Origin: Rosellinia necatrix
Lineage: Eukaryota > Ascomycota > Sordariomycetes > Xylariales > Xylariaceae
NCBI GenBank assembly: GCA_021209875.1
Contig: JAGYVD010000004.1
Span: 62,001-126,000, forward strand
Reading direction: 5' to 3'
Length of the DNA: 64,000 bases
Positions within the stretch are counted from its first letter, which is position 1, and the number at the start of each line of letters is the position of its first letter. The position numbers and the translations under genes are program-made. The notes below the pieces were generated by a model. The model ran no database searches, was not told the origin of the DNA, and saw only the letters and a list, made by a program, of their open reading frames with translations. Below are positions 22,601 to 34,763 of the stretch, piece after piece.

Positions 22601-24689
22601 TGTGATCACCGGCTTTTCGGAGCTTGGGCCGTGGGGGTCATCCCGAACCCGCTGGGAAATGGAAAAGTCTGGCCAACTGAGTCATAATGGTCTCACGGAG
22701 ATGGCGTGGATAATGGGTTTGATTGCACATTTCGACGGGGTTATTCAAGGGAAACCTTATGTCGGGTGGGTGGACAAAGAGACGTCCGAGCCAGTGAACG
22801 AAGCAGATTTTCGGGCCAAATATGAAACCCATATAATGAATCACGCAGGGATCCGTGTTATTGACCTCGAGCGTTTAGATGGATACGATCCGTCGCGCAA
22901 AGAGTTCTTGCACGAACTGGTCGTCGGCGACGATTTGCCGCCCTTCGAGGTTTCGGAGCACCTAGCCAAGGCGTTCAAGCTTCGACACGGGGATAAAGCT
23001 ATCATTTCTCCGAAGCCAGGAATGGATCCGGATACATGGATCGTAACCGTCAAACGCGGCGCAACATTTCTGGTTCCGAAATCAATCCCGTCCGATCAGT
23101 TCGTAGCTGGTCAGCTGCCCAGCGGATGGGATCCAGCTACCTACGGTATCCCGGAGGATATAGTTGCACAGGTTGATCCAATCACGCTGTACGTTCTTTG
23201 CTGCGTCTGCGAGGCCATGTACAGCGCTGGCATCCAGGACCCTTACGAGCTCTATCAATACATCCATGTTTCCGAACTCGCCAACTGTGTCGGTACAGGT
23301 GTAGGTAGCCTTACGGCTGCACGCGCCATGTACCAAAAGCGGTATCTCGAGAAATCCGTGCAGAGTGACATCCTTCAGGAGACCTATCTCAACTCCATGG
23401 CAGCCTGGACAAATATGCTCATTTTTGGGGCAGCAGGCCCAATCAAGACGCCGACAGGAACTTGTGCCACGGCAGTAGAATCTCTTGATGCTGCGTGTGA
23501 GGCCATCCTATCCCGCCGTGTCAAGGCCGCACTAGTGGGTGGTGTAGATGACTTTGCTGAGGAGATGTCTCATGAGTTTCAGAACATGAAAGCCACTAGC
23601 AACGGTAAGGACGAGACTACCCGAGGCTTCCTACCGTCGGAGATGTCTCGTCCGATGGCAAGCTCCCGCGCGGGCTTCATGGAGTCAGCAGGCTGCGGAG
23701 TACAAATCGTTATGACGGCAGAGTTGGCATTGGAAATGGGGCTTCCAATATATGGAATTGTGGCCTACACGCAGTTAGGGGGAGATGGGATCGGCCGGTC
23801 AGTGCCAGCCCCCGGTCAAGGCATCCTGACAGCGGCGCGAGAGGACACGTCTGCAGCACAATCACCCCTTCTAAGCCTACCATACCGCCGAGCCGAGCTG
23901 CAGAAGGACATGGCCGAGATAGATCGTTGGCGTCGCTCACGACTAGAGACGACGATCTCTAACCCGGACGAAACGGCTGACGCGCGGATCATCGAGGCGG
24001 CAGCGAACTGCCGAAAACGCGACGCACAGTGGATGTGGAACGGCAATATTCGGCAGCTTGATCCTCTCCTGTCCCCTATGCGAACCGCACTAACACCTTG
24101 GGGCCTAACAGTCGACGATATCAGCGTCGCCTCCTTCCATGGCACATCGACGAAGGCGAATGACAAGAATGAAAGTCAAGTTATTAATCAGCAAATGAAG
24201 CACCTCGGCAGGAGCAAGGGTAACCCCTTGCTAGTGATCTGCCAGAAGTACTTGACGGGCCATCCCAAGGGCGCCGCGGGAGCATGGATGCTCAACGGTT
24301 GTCTCCAGGTTCTCAATACAGGTATAGTCCCGGGCAACCGTAACCTCGATGACGTTGAGCCGGCGCTCGAGGCCTTCGAGCATCTGGTATACCCGTCGGA
24401 AACAATTCAGGCAGACGACATCAAAGCTTGCATGTTGACCTCATTTGGCTTCGGCCAGAAAGGAGGCCTCGTCATCCTGATCTCGCCACGCATGCTATTC
24501 GCAGCCGTAACACCGGAGCAGTATGGGGACTATCGACAACGCGTCACCACGCGCCGTCATCGAATCGACCGGGCCTTCCAGCTAGCCATGATGCAGAATG
24601 CCGTCTTCAAGGCCAAAGACGAAGGGCCGTGGCCGGATTCCCGCAACTTGAATTTGCTAGAACCGCAGGCAAGATTACCTCGAGTATAG
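19669..24689 (+). CDS. Fatty acid synthase alpha subunit (ACP-KR-KS), secondary-metabolism type, lacking PPT domain
   Basis: Four exons (19669-19763, 19825-19851, 19908-20362, 20416-24689) give about 1616 aa. Exon 2 is only 27 nt, and intron 2 (19852-19907) fits only as a GC-AG intron: the joined reading ELLTHQFAFPVQWIDTQ matches the start of fungal FAS alpha, while the nearby GT donor leads to a stop. The ACP domain carries LLSGGKSVLQNEIIGDL with the phosphopantetheine Ser at 195. The ketoreductase has TGAGPGSIG near residue 587. The ketosynthase has Cys1209 (PTGTCATAVES), His1434 (FHGTSTK) and His1475 (GHPKGAAGAW). The protein stops about 140 residues after the last His, so the C-terminal phosphopantetheinyl transferase domain of primary-metabolism FAS (about 1850-1890 aa) is missing. 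It partners with the beta subunit at 35.5 kb. Confidence 0.92.
19852..19907 (+). other. Probable GC-AG intron in FAS alpha
   Basis: The donor is TG|GCGAGT, the branch region is TACTAACC at about 19888-19895 and the acceptor is ATCAG. Use of the GT two or three bases further on would shift the frame into an immediate TGA. Only the GC donor restores the conserved VQW-IDTQ reading. Confidence 0.7.
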
Positions 24690-27126
24690 GCGCAGCATAG
24701 CCGCAAGAATTTGATGATTCCATTCAACCAAAATTCGACTATGCACCCAAACAGTTAAGCCCTTATTATTAGTGCCCATATATGGGTCTTTCGTGCCTCT
24801 CGGATTGGTTTGCAAGTGTTGCTATCACGGATATGGATTAGGAGGCCGGCTGTTGAGATCCATTCGGCTAAACCGACGGTAGCTAAACCTAGCCAAGTAA
24901 AGCCCCTCAACACACCTACAGCAGTTCACGCTAGTCATAGTAGCACTGTATTCAAGGACAACTTTTTCACCAAAAAACCCCCTGAACATGCTTGGTTCAA
25001 TAACGCTGCAACGTTGCTGACGATGCATGTCATGAGGCTAAACGGACTAATATCAGAACTACATACACACATAGATAACAGGTATGGAATCAATCTTGAT
25101 AAGCACCCTCACTAAAAAAAACATTAATCACCGCCATCGACCGATCAAGAGCGAATGCAGCAGAAGAAATATCCAAGCCGCTTCTCGAGCTATTCATTCA
25201 GTGCAACATAGCTAATTGCAAGATCAGAGCTGGCTATTAGACATCCAGAAGAGAAGAAAAGGGTGCTGCATATTCGGGGTTAGCAAAGATACCATTAGAA
25301 AACCAACTCAGCTAAATGGCAACCGATCAGGGCTTGAAGGATTAACCTCCCGAGCTGCACATCTCTACATGCTTATTCTCATGGTACAGGTTGAGGCTAA
25401 AATAGCTATCGTCGGTTTAGCAAACGCGGTCTATGAGCAATGCCGAGGTACATATTGCGTGCGACAGCGTAGATGTTCACCATCGAATAGCTGCTTGGCA
25501 GTCAACCAATAATTTGAATTCTGCTCATCAATTGTGTCTATAACTAAGAGCCAGGCCGAAAAGGTAACCAGAGCAACGTATTGGTATACGATATGCGTGA
25601 AGGGCTAAGGTAGAGCCTCGAAATTTGATATACTGGGGCCGGCTAAACACAAAGCGGGCAAAATCGACAACCGACTTGTGAATGGTCCCTGCTAGTCGTC
25701 TTGTTTGGGACAGAGGACGACGCCAAGCTGTTGAAGCCTGCGACAAGTCGCATTTGGATAGAGAAATAAGATGATGATAGCACCATAATAGAATGACAGC
25801 ATTTCTAATAACACTATTGCGGGGTACCAACCTGTGCTCCTGGGCGCCGCGGGGTAAAGGATGATAGCACAGGGGGGATTCTCTCCCCATAATAGGGAAT
25901 ATGCTGAGCGTGATGATAAATAAGCTTTTCGAATTTCAAACAAGAGTATACATAGCATAAAACTAGGCTGGTTACTAGCCCCAATCGGTGCGTAGTCAAC
26001 ACCTAGACCAAAAATTCTGCCTCGTTCTGTGGATATTAATCTTTGAAATACATTCTATACTAACTACCCTCAACAGCAAAAACTACCCATGAGTTGGTAG
26101 AGTTCAGAGAGGGAGAAATACTTAATCACATTGCCGGCGCTAACACTCCACGGCGTTATTAGCCATTTCGCTCTCGAATCATGATAAGTCCGAGGTAGCT
26201 AAAGAAAATTGTTACAGATTTTTCAATACCGATAATTACCGTCTCTTCCTGATTGCGGCTGTTCGGGTGACATCACAAAAAGTCAGCCCAATGCGTGCGC
26301 TTTGTCAATTAGATGGTGCCTTGCTTTAGAATATACGGATGTAGTCAGCAACGAACTTAGGCTATGAAACCTGCATGCAGCAAGTTGGCGCCAAAAGGAT
26401 AATTCTCAAACCCCTAGCTTAACAGAAGTTGAGGTTTGATGGTATATGCCATCACCGTGGCCGGTTTGATTTACTATAACGTTCCTTGCTAGACTTAAAA
26501 CAACTATGGTGTGTTTAATATTTTCTTGGATTTAAGTATATATCTCTCGTGGGAGGTATTATCGTTCCTTCCCTAGACGTAAGTGTTAAGAAACGTGTAG
26601 CTTGGCAGTCAGCAACGGTGGCGATCATATCGCATTTGAGCCTTGAGAAATCTAGAATAGTTTAAGAAGGGTATAGGTTCGAACCAACCATAGACTCCAT
26701 CCGTGACGAAATAAGTCTTCAATTCCCCACCAGGTTGAACTGCAGGGACCTGCAGGTGACAAGCATGCATACTGTAATTTATCCCTGCTGTATAATCGTA
26801 CTATCGCCTCAAACGTCGGTGGCGAGTGTGAGTTTGACAGGGCAGAATAGGCGTAAACAGCAGATATATGCTCGTCATTAGCATTCGGAGTCCGGATATA
26901 CGATATCTGCAGAAGCGTGCAGTAAGTAAAAGTCTTAGCACGGTCGAACCCGTTGATACATCGGTAAACATTTGAGATCCACGGTCAAGGGAGTGGCGAT
27001 TTAAATATCCACCTGAGTTGGGTTGTATTCTTTGTTATGACCCGATGTCTAATATTAAGTGCTAATTATATTCTTATGCCACCTACCTCGATATTCGACA
27101 TGCGATAAATCTCATCATTTTTATTA
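24690..27126. other. Gene-poor gap inside the cluster
   Basis: About 2.4 kb separate FAS alpha from the regulator. Frames such as 24810-25115, 25216-25512 and 25528-25890 are open by chance or are remains of something decayed; none has a motif I recognise. No phosphopantetheinyl transferase remnant follows the FAS alpha stop. Nothing like a tRNA could be folded. Confidence 0.5.
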
Positions 27127-29729
27127 ATGGCGTGCGCCCAGCGAGGGCGTCGTTGCAGCCAGGCTGCAAATGTTGCAGACTATCACAGCAACAGTGACAC
27201 TAGCAGCAATAAAAGCAACCCCAACACAACCGCCAACACCAGCATAACTGGGGGTTCAAGCCGTGATACCACGAAACGACAACGGTCCCGCAACGAAGAC
27301 AACCTCCCAGCGGCCTGTGATCAATGCAGGTCCAGGAAAGTTCGCTGTGATCGTCAGCAACCGGAATGTTCCAACTGCCGAAAAGCCGCCGCCTTCTGCA
27401 GTTGGTCAAGCACATTTAGGCGTGTGAATCACACCAAGCAACTCCGAGATGATTTCACCAGTGTCATGGACCGCCTCGACGAGGTGCATCAGACACTTAA
27501 CCAGTTAACCAATATGACTCGAGATATCGTGGCTAGGCCGTGTTGCCATGATGATGCCTATATTTCAGGTATCACTACCGGCAGTAACCGCAGCACGAAC
27601 TTAAATACAGCTGCAATAATTACGACCGCAAGCAATTCACCATCAAGGACAGCCGCGTTAGCCGCCATACGAGCCGGTTTCGAGAACAATAATCATTTCA
27701 TTCTTCCACATTCTAATGATACAATATTCGACCTACCCAATAATAAGCGCGGCTTGACAGACAATAGCTATTTCCCACGTGAAAGCTCTACTCATAACAA
27801 CGGCGAACAGAGTGTCATCGGCTCACCAGATTCTTTGACGTTAATACAGGGCATAGCAGGACAGATTTCTGGCATGCTGCGACATCATGATGGAAGGGAA
27901 GCTTCCCACGACGTCCGAGACGCTGGTACGCGAGTCGCTCTGCATCGCCTGCGAAATTCGTTCCCCTTTGACAGGCCGTGCCATGACTCAGATGTTATCG
28001 ATGATGGCCGCCCTGTCTCCACGCCACCTCGTTTAATGGTGGATTTATTTATCGAAAGCTTTCTCTGCAGCTTCAATGCCTCCTTCTCGATATTTGACGA
28101 GGAAGAGCTTCGCAACGCCGTGGATGCACATTATGCTGCGGAGCAGCCAAATGACAACAGCCCATGGGCCTTAATTTTTACGAATATTGTGGTATTGGGT
28201 CTTGGACTCGAAGCCCAAACTGCGAGCGCCTCTCGGTCACATACCAAAAGCATGCATCATGAGTTAATGGCCTCCTTTCTTCGCAATTGCGATCGCGCTA
28301 TTGCCAATCTTGATTCATTCACGCGCCCTTCGGTTGTTAACATTCAAGCCCTATTAACTCTGGTACGTGGCCCTTTGCCTTCATTGCCTGAACGTCCTAT
28401 TTGGATATGTAGGCGGAGTAGAATGATAAACTGACATTTACTACGGACTAGGCCCTCGTAGGTCGGGAGTTCTATGGGAATACCATATTTGAGAAAGCCT
28501 GCCAAACTGCTTGCCACCTTGCAAGTATCGTGGGACTCCATCGGTCGAAACCTTCTCGAGGCGATATACAAAGCCCAGACATAAGTGATCGACAACGACT
28601 TTTTCGGGCGTTATATACTATTGACAAATATCGTACATTTCTATCTGGCCATCCATGCGATTTATACCTCTTCGACTCTGAAGCGCAACCTAATAGTGGT
28701 GCCGAGGAGTCGTCACCCGTTATACAATTAGACTCAGCATTCTATGAAATGATGCGTATTTGGGAGGAGATATACCTTACCCTTTATTCAACACGAGCGT
28801 CACTCGCTAACATAAATATCCGTTTGCAACGGGTTTCAGCCATGAGCGAGCTGGCAACATCTTGGGCCCAACAGCATAGCGGACTCGTTATATCGTCCGA
28901 TTCTGCTTTTGAATCGGGTACCGAACCTCGACGGCTCGAGCTGACATATTGCTATCACGTCACTCAAGTTCTAATACTGCGATGCGGTGGAAAGGACCAT
29001 AAAAAGAAACTTCTTGATCATGCACGCGCATGTCTGAGAGTGATGGCCACCGTCATCAACATGCCCGCCACCGTCCTGAGTCTGGCGTCACTAGCTCGTA
29101 TGCTGCAACACTACCCTATTGCCTCATTCACCGAGTTACTTCGATTCCATCTACTCAATCTGAGTAGGGATATACCTCTAGACGACCTAGTAAACAAGGA
29201 CGTCGAATTACTCCGGCATATCAATAATTCTATAAAGGCCATGCAACATCCTGACTTACCCCAAACATACCTTAGCCGACTAGGGGTAGGTATAAATTGG
29301 TTATTAGGAGTCCTTGAAGCCATCACAAATACCACAAGCGGGTCACCATCTGCATCTGATGGCAAAGCGGGGCATACATCTACGGCTAACGCCAACGCAC
29401 CGATTTCTCGCCCGTCTAGCAATGCCTCTCCAGTGGCCGTGATGCCGACCGTTGGTGATAGTGTCTGGCGTCAACGGACTAGCCGCGGCTTCTCACTCCC
29501 TTCGTCGATATCGTCGTCTTCAGAAAGGGGGCATCGGTATCTACCGAATGAAGCCGAGTTGCCATCTTTCGAAGCGCCCACTCCATTCCCCGACCCCGTA
29601 AGTATAAATATGGGTCGAAAGGCATCTTCTAGCGGTTGTCTTTACCTAGATGGGCCTCAATTCGATACGGCCATGATTGATGACGAAAGTTGGGGGGTAG
29701 ATCTCTGGAAAGATGTATTCCCCTCATAG
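27127..29729 (+). CDS. Zn2Cys6 transcription factor (putative cluster regulator)
   Basis: Two exons (27127-28362 and 28452-29729) join in phase 0 into about 837 aa; the 89-nt intron runs GTACGT to ACTAG. The DNA-binding motif lies at about residues 64-91: ACDQCRSRKVRCDRQQ, then ECSNCRKAAAFC, with spacing C-x2-C-x6-C-x6-C-x2-C-x6-C. A heptad-like segment follows (DDFTSVMDRLDEVHQTLNQL), suitable for dimerisation. A middle region (VDLFIESFLCSFNASFSIFD, later VGREFYGNTIFEKACQTACH, then RLFRALYTIDKYRTF) matches the fungal-specific regulatory domain. The N-terminal 50 residues and a segment near 520-580 of the second half are Ser/Asn-rich. Lying between FAS alpha and the decarboxylase gene, it is the likely pathway activator. 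Confidence 0.9.
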
Positions 29730-31205
29730 ACCACGGTCAAGTATGGATAGATTAGCCGTATCTCCCTCAACACATAATTCCAGAAAATGTTAAGCAACGA
29801 TTCTAGCCCCTTGAATTCTAAACCCTTGTGCAAGTAGACGTTTGAATAGTAAACACAAACTAAGAGTAAAATCTGTGGCTTTACTCCATGTCGCTTCGGG
29901 TTCTATCGCTCAGTCGAGTATGGGTTAAAGATAGGGACGGAATATTCCAAAATGTAAATTACCCACTCGTGTTTACTCTCGCCCGCGGATAAGATGTTCA
30001 TGTCTCCCAAGGAATTATCGGGCGGAAAGCCGTCAGGGGCAATAGTTGGGCTCATCCGACTGTTGCTTGCTCCCATGCAGCGAAACGCTCTCGCTTATGC
30101 AATGAGACGGCAGAGAAACCCGGGGCCCCGGATACATGGTCCATAGCTACCTACCATCTTAGGCAGGTGCATATGTCGCAGATGTTCGTGTATCGGTCGC
30201 CGGCGAGTGAATCATCAATACACTATGTATATTTATACATAGGTAGTAAGTTGATCTACTTGCGATTAGTCATGGGTCCACCAACTTATCTGTTACCTAA
30301 AATATCATATAGCGATCTCGATACGGTTCCCAGCACCGATGAGAGTAACAAATGCATTTTCGCTGTATTTAAATGTCATCCCAGAGTATGAGAATTAAAC
30401 TAGTCCCTGATAAGCTGGGTCATGTTACAGTTCTCAATGAGCAAACGCCTTATACATACTCTGGAGTAGCCGTTAGCTTTTGGGACGGCCAAGACGCTAT
30501 TCAAAAACTGCACGCGCATACCTGACGCGACGCGGAACAGAACCTTGCTGGAAAGAACAGGGTCCCCTTAGTCGATCTGGGGACCTGGCTGGGTGGTGTG
30601 TATGTAACCATGCCTTCTTTTCAAATCCGCTCTGACTGGTTCTTTTCGGTGCTCGCATGCCGACGCCGAGCTACCCTAAGCTCGCCACGGACGGGTAGTG
30701 CCGCAAGACAAATAGCAAATAGCGCATGATAAGCCATAACTTACCTCTGCAATTCTTAGGGGTATTAGTGGTTCTCATGCCAAGTTTAGTTGTGCAGCGT
30801 TGTTCCGCTTAGGTATCTGATAGCCTAAGCGTCGTCCTTCAGCACTATAGTGATTATTAGTCAATCTTCACATACCCTATCAAAAATCGAATCGGCGCCG
30901 GGCGTGCTTCCCGCGCACAATCGTCTACCGCACCGGAGATTTTGCGAGGGTCATCCTCAGGGATCGGAACTGGACAGTTACGAGCGACTGCGGGCGCCGC
31001 AAGCCGAGTACCATTGACAATTCAACATGTTGTAAAACTTAACTCATTTGGGCTAGGCCAGGTGGTGTCGTAGATATCTCGTTTTGGTTCAGTATCTTGG
31101 TTGCACTGCGATGAATGGTAGAACCGAAATCTCACTTTCTAACGGGAGGTTTATCTCAATTGAGCAAGTTGACCAACATTCAGCGCAGCTACACACACGA
31201 TCAAA
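29730..31205. promoter_or_regulatory. Intergenic region and promoter of the decarboxylase-like gene
   Basis: This 1.5-kb stretch holds no supported gene. CGG and CCG triplets face each other at 30893-30900 (CGG-N2-CCG), about 300 bp before the decarboxylase-like start. The gap is large for a simple promoter and may include a lost gene. Confidence 0.4.
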
Positions 31206-32777
31206 ATGGTAGCCCCTGCACCCAACGATGGCCATCCACAGGATCCGGCTTTGGATGAGAACAATGGGGTAACTTCTCAACTTTCACAATGGATCACGAA
31301 TCTTGAGTGGGATGAGATACCTTCGGAAATACGCGAGCGTGCGAAGCATCTAATCCTAGATGGTATCGTCAGCGGGCTTGTTGGCGCTCGAGTGCCCTGG
31401 TCTGAAGAATGCGTGAACGCTGTTCTGGAATTTGAGCCACCAGGATATTGTACTGTCATCGGATATGAGAAGGTGAGACTCACCGTATCCTACTTGTTAT
31501 ATTTCGCGTCTGTTAACATCCGATGTGAACAGGCCTTGGGTCCTCTGGCTGCAGCTGTGTTAAATGGTGCCTTCATTCAAGCCACCGAACTCGATGACTA
31601 CCACAGCGGGGCACCGCTTCACTCAGCTGCGGTCGTCTTACCGGCCCTATTCGCTGCAGCCCAAGTAATCACCAGACCAGCAGGTGAGGGGCAAAAGGGC
31701 GCCGCCGGACGTGTCTCGGGGCGCGATTTTCTTCTCGCAGCTGTTGCTGGATTCGAGACCGGGCCTCGAGCAGGCCTCGGCTGTGGAGGCACTGACTTAC
31801 TTAAACGCGGATGGCACTCCGGTCCTATCTTCGGCTGCCCTGCCGCAGCCGCCGCCTCATCAAAGCTATTGGGTCTCTCAGCCGACGACGTAGAGTCCGC
31901 AATCGGAGTTGCATGTACCCAGGCCGGTGGCCTCATGGCAGCTCAATACGAGGGCATGGTCAAACGTGTGCAACACGCCTTTGCGGCACGCAACGGTCTC
32001 TTCGGGGCCTTGCTCTGCCGCAAGGGCTATGTCGGCATCAAAAAGGTGTTCGAGCGCCGCTATGGTGGGTTCTTGAGTATGTTCAGCCAGGGAAATGGAC
32101 AGACGCCACAATATGATTCCCGTAGGGTGGTGGAAGAGCTGGGAAGCACTTGGCAGTTGATGAATATCCGAATCAAGTTATACGCCTGCGTCGGTGGTTG
32201 CCATGGCCAGATCGAGGCACTGGCGCAATTGCAGGCGACATACCCGGAAAGATTCGCGCCCGAGAACTTGACACGGATAGAAAAAATAGAGGTTTACCTG
32301 TCCGGTGCTATCTTTGCCCATGATGGATGGGCCCCGGAAGAGAGACCCATGACTGAGACTGGCGCGCAGATGAACGCCGCCTATATCGGTGCGGTGCAAC
32401 TGATAGATCGCCAAGTTCTCTTGGCGCAATTCGCGGCCGATACTCTCAATCGCGACGAAATCTGGAACCTGGTTTACAAGACAACTTGCTACCACGACAC
32501 TCACTTCGACAAGCCTCATCACGTATGCGGCGCTCGGGTTGTGGTAACGTTTGACGACGGCACTCGAGTCGAGGAAACCGTCAACATGCCAAAAGGGTAC
32601 GATCCCCCTATCACTGACGAGGAGATCCGGATGAAATATCGCCGGCTTGCTGCTTCGGCTATCGATCAAGACCGAATGGAGAAAATTGAACAGTTGGTGG
32701 TAGGGTTAGAATCTCTTGAGGATGTGTCTGAGCTCCTGGATCTCCTACCCGCCCCAACGAGGCGAGTTTTAGGATAG
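31206..32777 (+). CDS. cis-Aconitate decarboxylase-like enzyme (MmgE/PrpD family)
   Basis: Removal of an in-frame 60-nt intron (31473-31532, GTGAGA to AACAG) leaves about 503 aa. That is close to the 490 aa of the Aspergillus itaconate enzyme CadA, which it resembles along its length (SEIRERAKHLILDGI, ARVPWSEE, FIQATELDDYHSGAPLHSA). Residues corresponding to the known decarboxylase active site are present: Thr107, Asp110/111 and His113 in ATELDDYH, His184 in RGWHSGPIFG, Lys233 in MVKRVQH and Tyr306 in IKLYACVGG. CadA converts cis-aconitate to itaconate. Beside a citrate synthase homologue and a dedicated FAS, I infer an alkyl-aconitate substrate and an alkyl-itaconate product. A dehydratase role cannot be excluded. 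No targeting signal is evident. Confidence 0.9.
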   Translation: MVAPAPNDGHPQDPALDENNGVTSQLSQWITNLEWDEIPSEIRERAKHLILDGIVSGLVGARVPWSEECVNAVLEFEPPGYCTVIGYEKVRLTVSYLLYFASVNIRCEQALGPLAAAVLNGAFIQATELDDYHSGAPLHSAAVVLPALFAAAQVITRPAGEGQKGAAGRVSGRDFLLAAVAGFETGPRAGLGCGGTDLLKRGWHSGPIFGCPAAAAASSKLLGLSADDVESAIGVACTQAGGLMAAQYEGMVKRVQHAFAARNGLFGALLCRKGYVGIKKVFERRYGGFLSMFSQGNGQTPQYDSRRVVEELGSTWQLMNIRIKLYACVGGCHGQIEALAQLQATYPERFAPENLTRIEKIEVYLSGAIFAHDGWAPEERPMTETGAQMNAAYIGAVQLIDRQVLLAQFAADTLNRDEIWNLVYKTTCYHDTHFDKPHHVCGARVVVTFDDGTRVEETVNMPKGYDPPITDEEIRMKYRRLAASAIDQDRMEKIEQLVVGLESLEDVSELLDLLPAPTRRVLG

Positions 32778-33211
32778 GAGCGAAATGCATGGGCGATAAA
32801 AAATAGCTTTGATACTAGCCAATAACTAAAGTTCGGTCACGGTATTACATCAGCTCGCATGTAGCGTTACATATGTGAGTAAATAATAAACTGGTGAAAT
32901 ATTGGTTTCCAGTGCCTAATTCACAGCACTTCAAGTATACTATGATCTGCCTATTAGTTGCTGATTATGCCGTGACACGTGCCTCCTCAAACCACCGATC
33001 TTTAAATGTGGCGTGGTTATTTCCATGTTCATGCGATGAGTTGGGTCAAGTTACTAGTCATATGCATGTTTTTATTTAATTTACTATCACAGGTCATGGT
33101 ATAAATACTATGGTGATGTCTCATAATAGCTAACAAAGACTCTAAGTACTTTGAGAGAAGTCAGCTACAACTAGATATCAGCTTAGCTATGGTGCAACTT
33201 AGCCAAATCTA
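32778..33211. other. Convergent intergenic region
   Basis: These 434 AT-rich bases separate the 3' ends of the two MmgE/PrpD genes. No gene or clear repeat is seen. Confidence 0.5.
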
Positions 33212-34763
33212 CTAAGGCTGGAATAAGTCCATGAATGTGCTAGCCGGGGTGTCCTCAAAACCTGAGCTATCTATCAAGTCAACGATGGTGTTGACCCTGC
33301 TCTCCGGAAGCCCAAGCTTAAAATTGCGCAGTGTCTTCTCTCTCACAAGAGGGAGCGTTTTCTCATGTCTAACATGGCCAGCGGGAAAGTCAACGCGGGC
33401 ATCTAGCTTCGTACCGTCGTGGAATGTGATCTCAATTTGATTCGCGAGGCTGCGGATGTCCTGGTTATGGTAATCCCTTGTGAACTCTTCTTCTTCCGCC
33501 ATGGTGATTTTGGACCGGAGCTCATCGACCCGGGGATCGCTGCTCCAAGGGCTATCGTCTTGATAATCCTGGACCTCGATGACGTCGCCCTTGAGGAGCA
33601 TCACGGCGATAATGTATCGCATGCAGTGGTCGCGGTCCGCGTAATTGTGAAGCGGACCTTGCTTATTTATGATGATCATAGAGGCATCCGTAGTCTTAAC
33701 ATGGATGCCCTTGATGTCGCGCATAGCATCGAGCCCGCGTTCTTGCATCTGCTGATAGAGAATTACGGTCGCATCGACCGAAGTTAGGGCATGACCCTCC
33801 ACAGCCATGACCTTGAACAAGACGTTCTCCATCACCCAGCTGCCGAATGGCCGGGGGAGCTCAAATTTCTGATCGCGATAGAGCACTTGGTAGAACCCCC
33901 ACCGTGGCGCGGTCAACACCGTTCGTATTCCGGGTTGCCCAGCACGAGCCAATGTCGCTAGATGTACCGCGCGCATGCATGCATCGCCGGCAGCCCAACC
34001 CTTCCGGGGCCCAGCATTTGGGGCTTGACGATAGACACGCAGAGGATGGCCGTCAGCCCAAGCGTGAGAGACAGCCGCCCGCGCCTGGTCTTTGCTGAGA
34101 CCCATGAGCCATGAGACTACGGCGGTGGACGCTACCTTGACCAAAATAACATGGTCAAGTCCCACCCGATTGAATGCATTGCGGATTTGGAAGCAGCCCT
34201 GGATCTCATACGCTTTAACCCCTGCTAGTAAAATCTGCTTTACGGTAATGACAGCTGAAGCGTCTTGACGTTTAAGTGCGTTTCTGGTTAGGATATCCGC
34301 AGTAGCCAGAATAGCGCCAAAATTGTCTATAGTGATCGGTTGTTAGCTTAGTTGCTGCAGGGTTAATATAGAAAACCAAGTTGGGAGCCCGATGAGGCCA
34401 CGTACCGGATGGATGCCCCCATTCGGCCCCGGGGAACGCGTCGTTGTGATCAAGGTAGCGTATCATGGCGCCCATGTCGAAGGCGCCTTTGAGAAGGTCT
34501 AGCGAGTACTCTGTGCCCGGAGGACGGAAACCGTCGGGGATAGACGAAGAAGTCGGCCATTGCGGCCCAAGTAAGTCTCTGCATTCCTTGCTCGTATGGA
34601 AGCTTTCAATTGCCGATCCGATAGCGTCTAGCAAGGTCGCTTTCGCGCGAGTCCACGCAGCGGGAGAGGGATCGGTATAGTCATAAGCATAGTTGACTAT
34701 TAAGTCAATCACCTCGTCATATGCTTGCTCGGCGTTATTATCGGGTGCCGGTGCTCCTCCCAT
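33212..34763 (-). CDS. 2-Methylcitrate dehydratase-like enzyme (PrpD; putative alkylcitrate dehydratase)
   Basis: Two exons (34763-34406 and 34326-33212) join into about 490 aa; the 79-nt intron runs GTACGT to CTATAG and the junction spells GHPSDNFGAILATADIL. The start at 34763 is the first ATG after an in-frame stop. Conserved features of the PrpD branch are the segment IRYLDHNDAF, GHPSDN, and HALTSVDAT further on. This branch differs clearly from the decarboxylase-like neighbour, so the two are not a recent duplication. PrpD dehydrates 2-methylcitrate to 2-methyl-aconitate. Here I infer dehydration of the alkylcitrate made by the 17-19 kb synthase. No mitochondrial presequence is visible. 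It shares a promoter region with FAS beta. Confidence 0.9.

Noticed and set aside
24810..25115. 101-codon open frame after FAS alpha, considered as a phosphopantetheinyl transferase or transposon remnant
   Set aside because: It has no transferase motif, no transposon hallmark and no coding-like bias; it is treated as chance.
26640..26720. GGTTCGAACC resembling a tRNA T-arm
   Set aside because: No matching acceptor stem, D-arm or anticodon arm could be placed around it.
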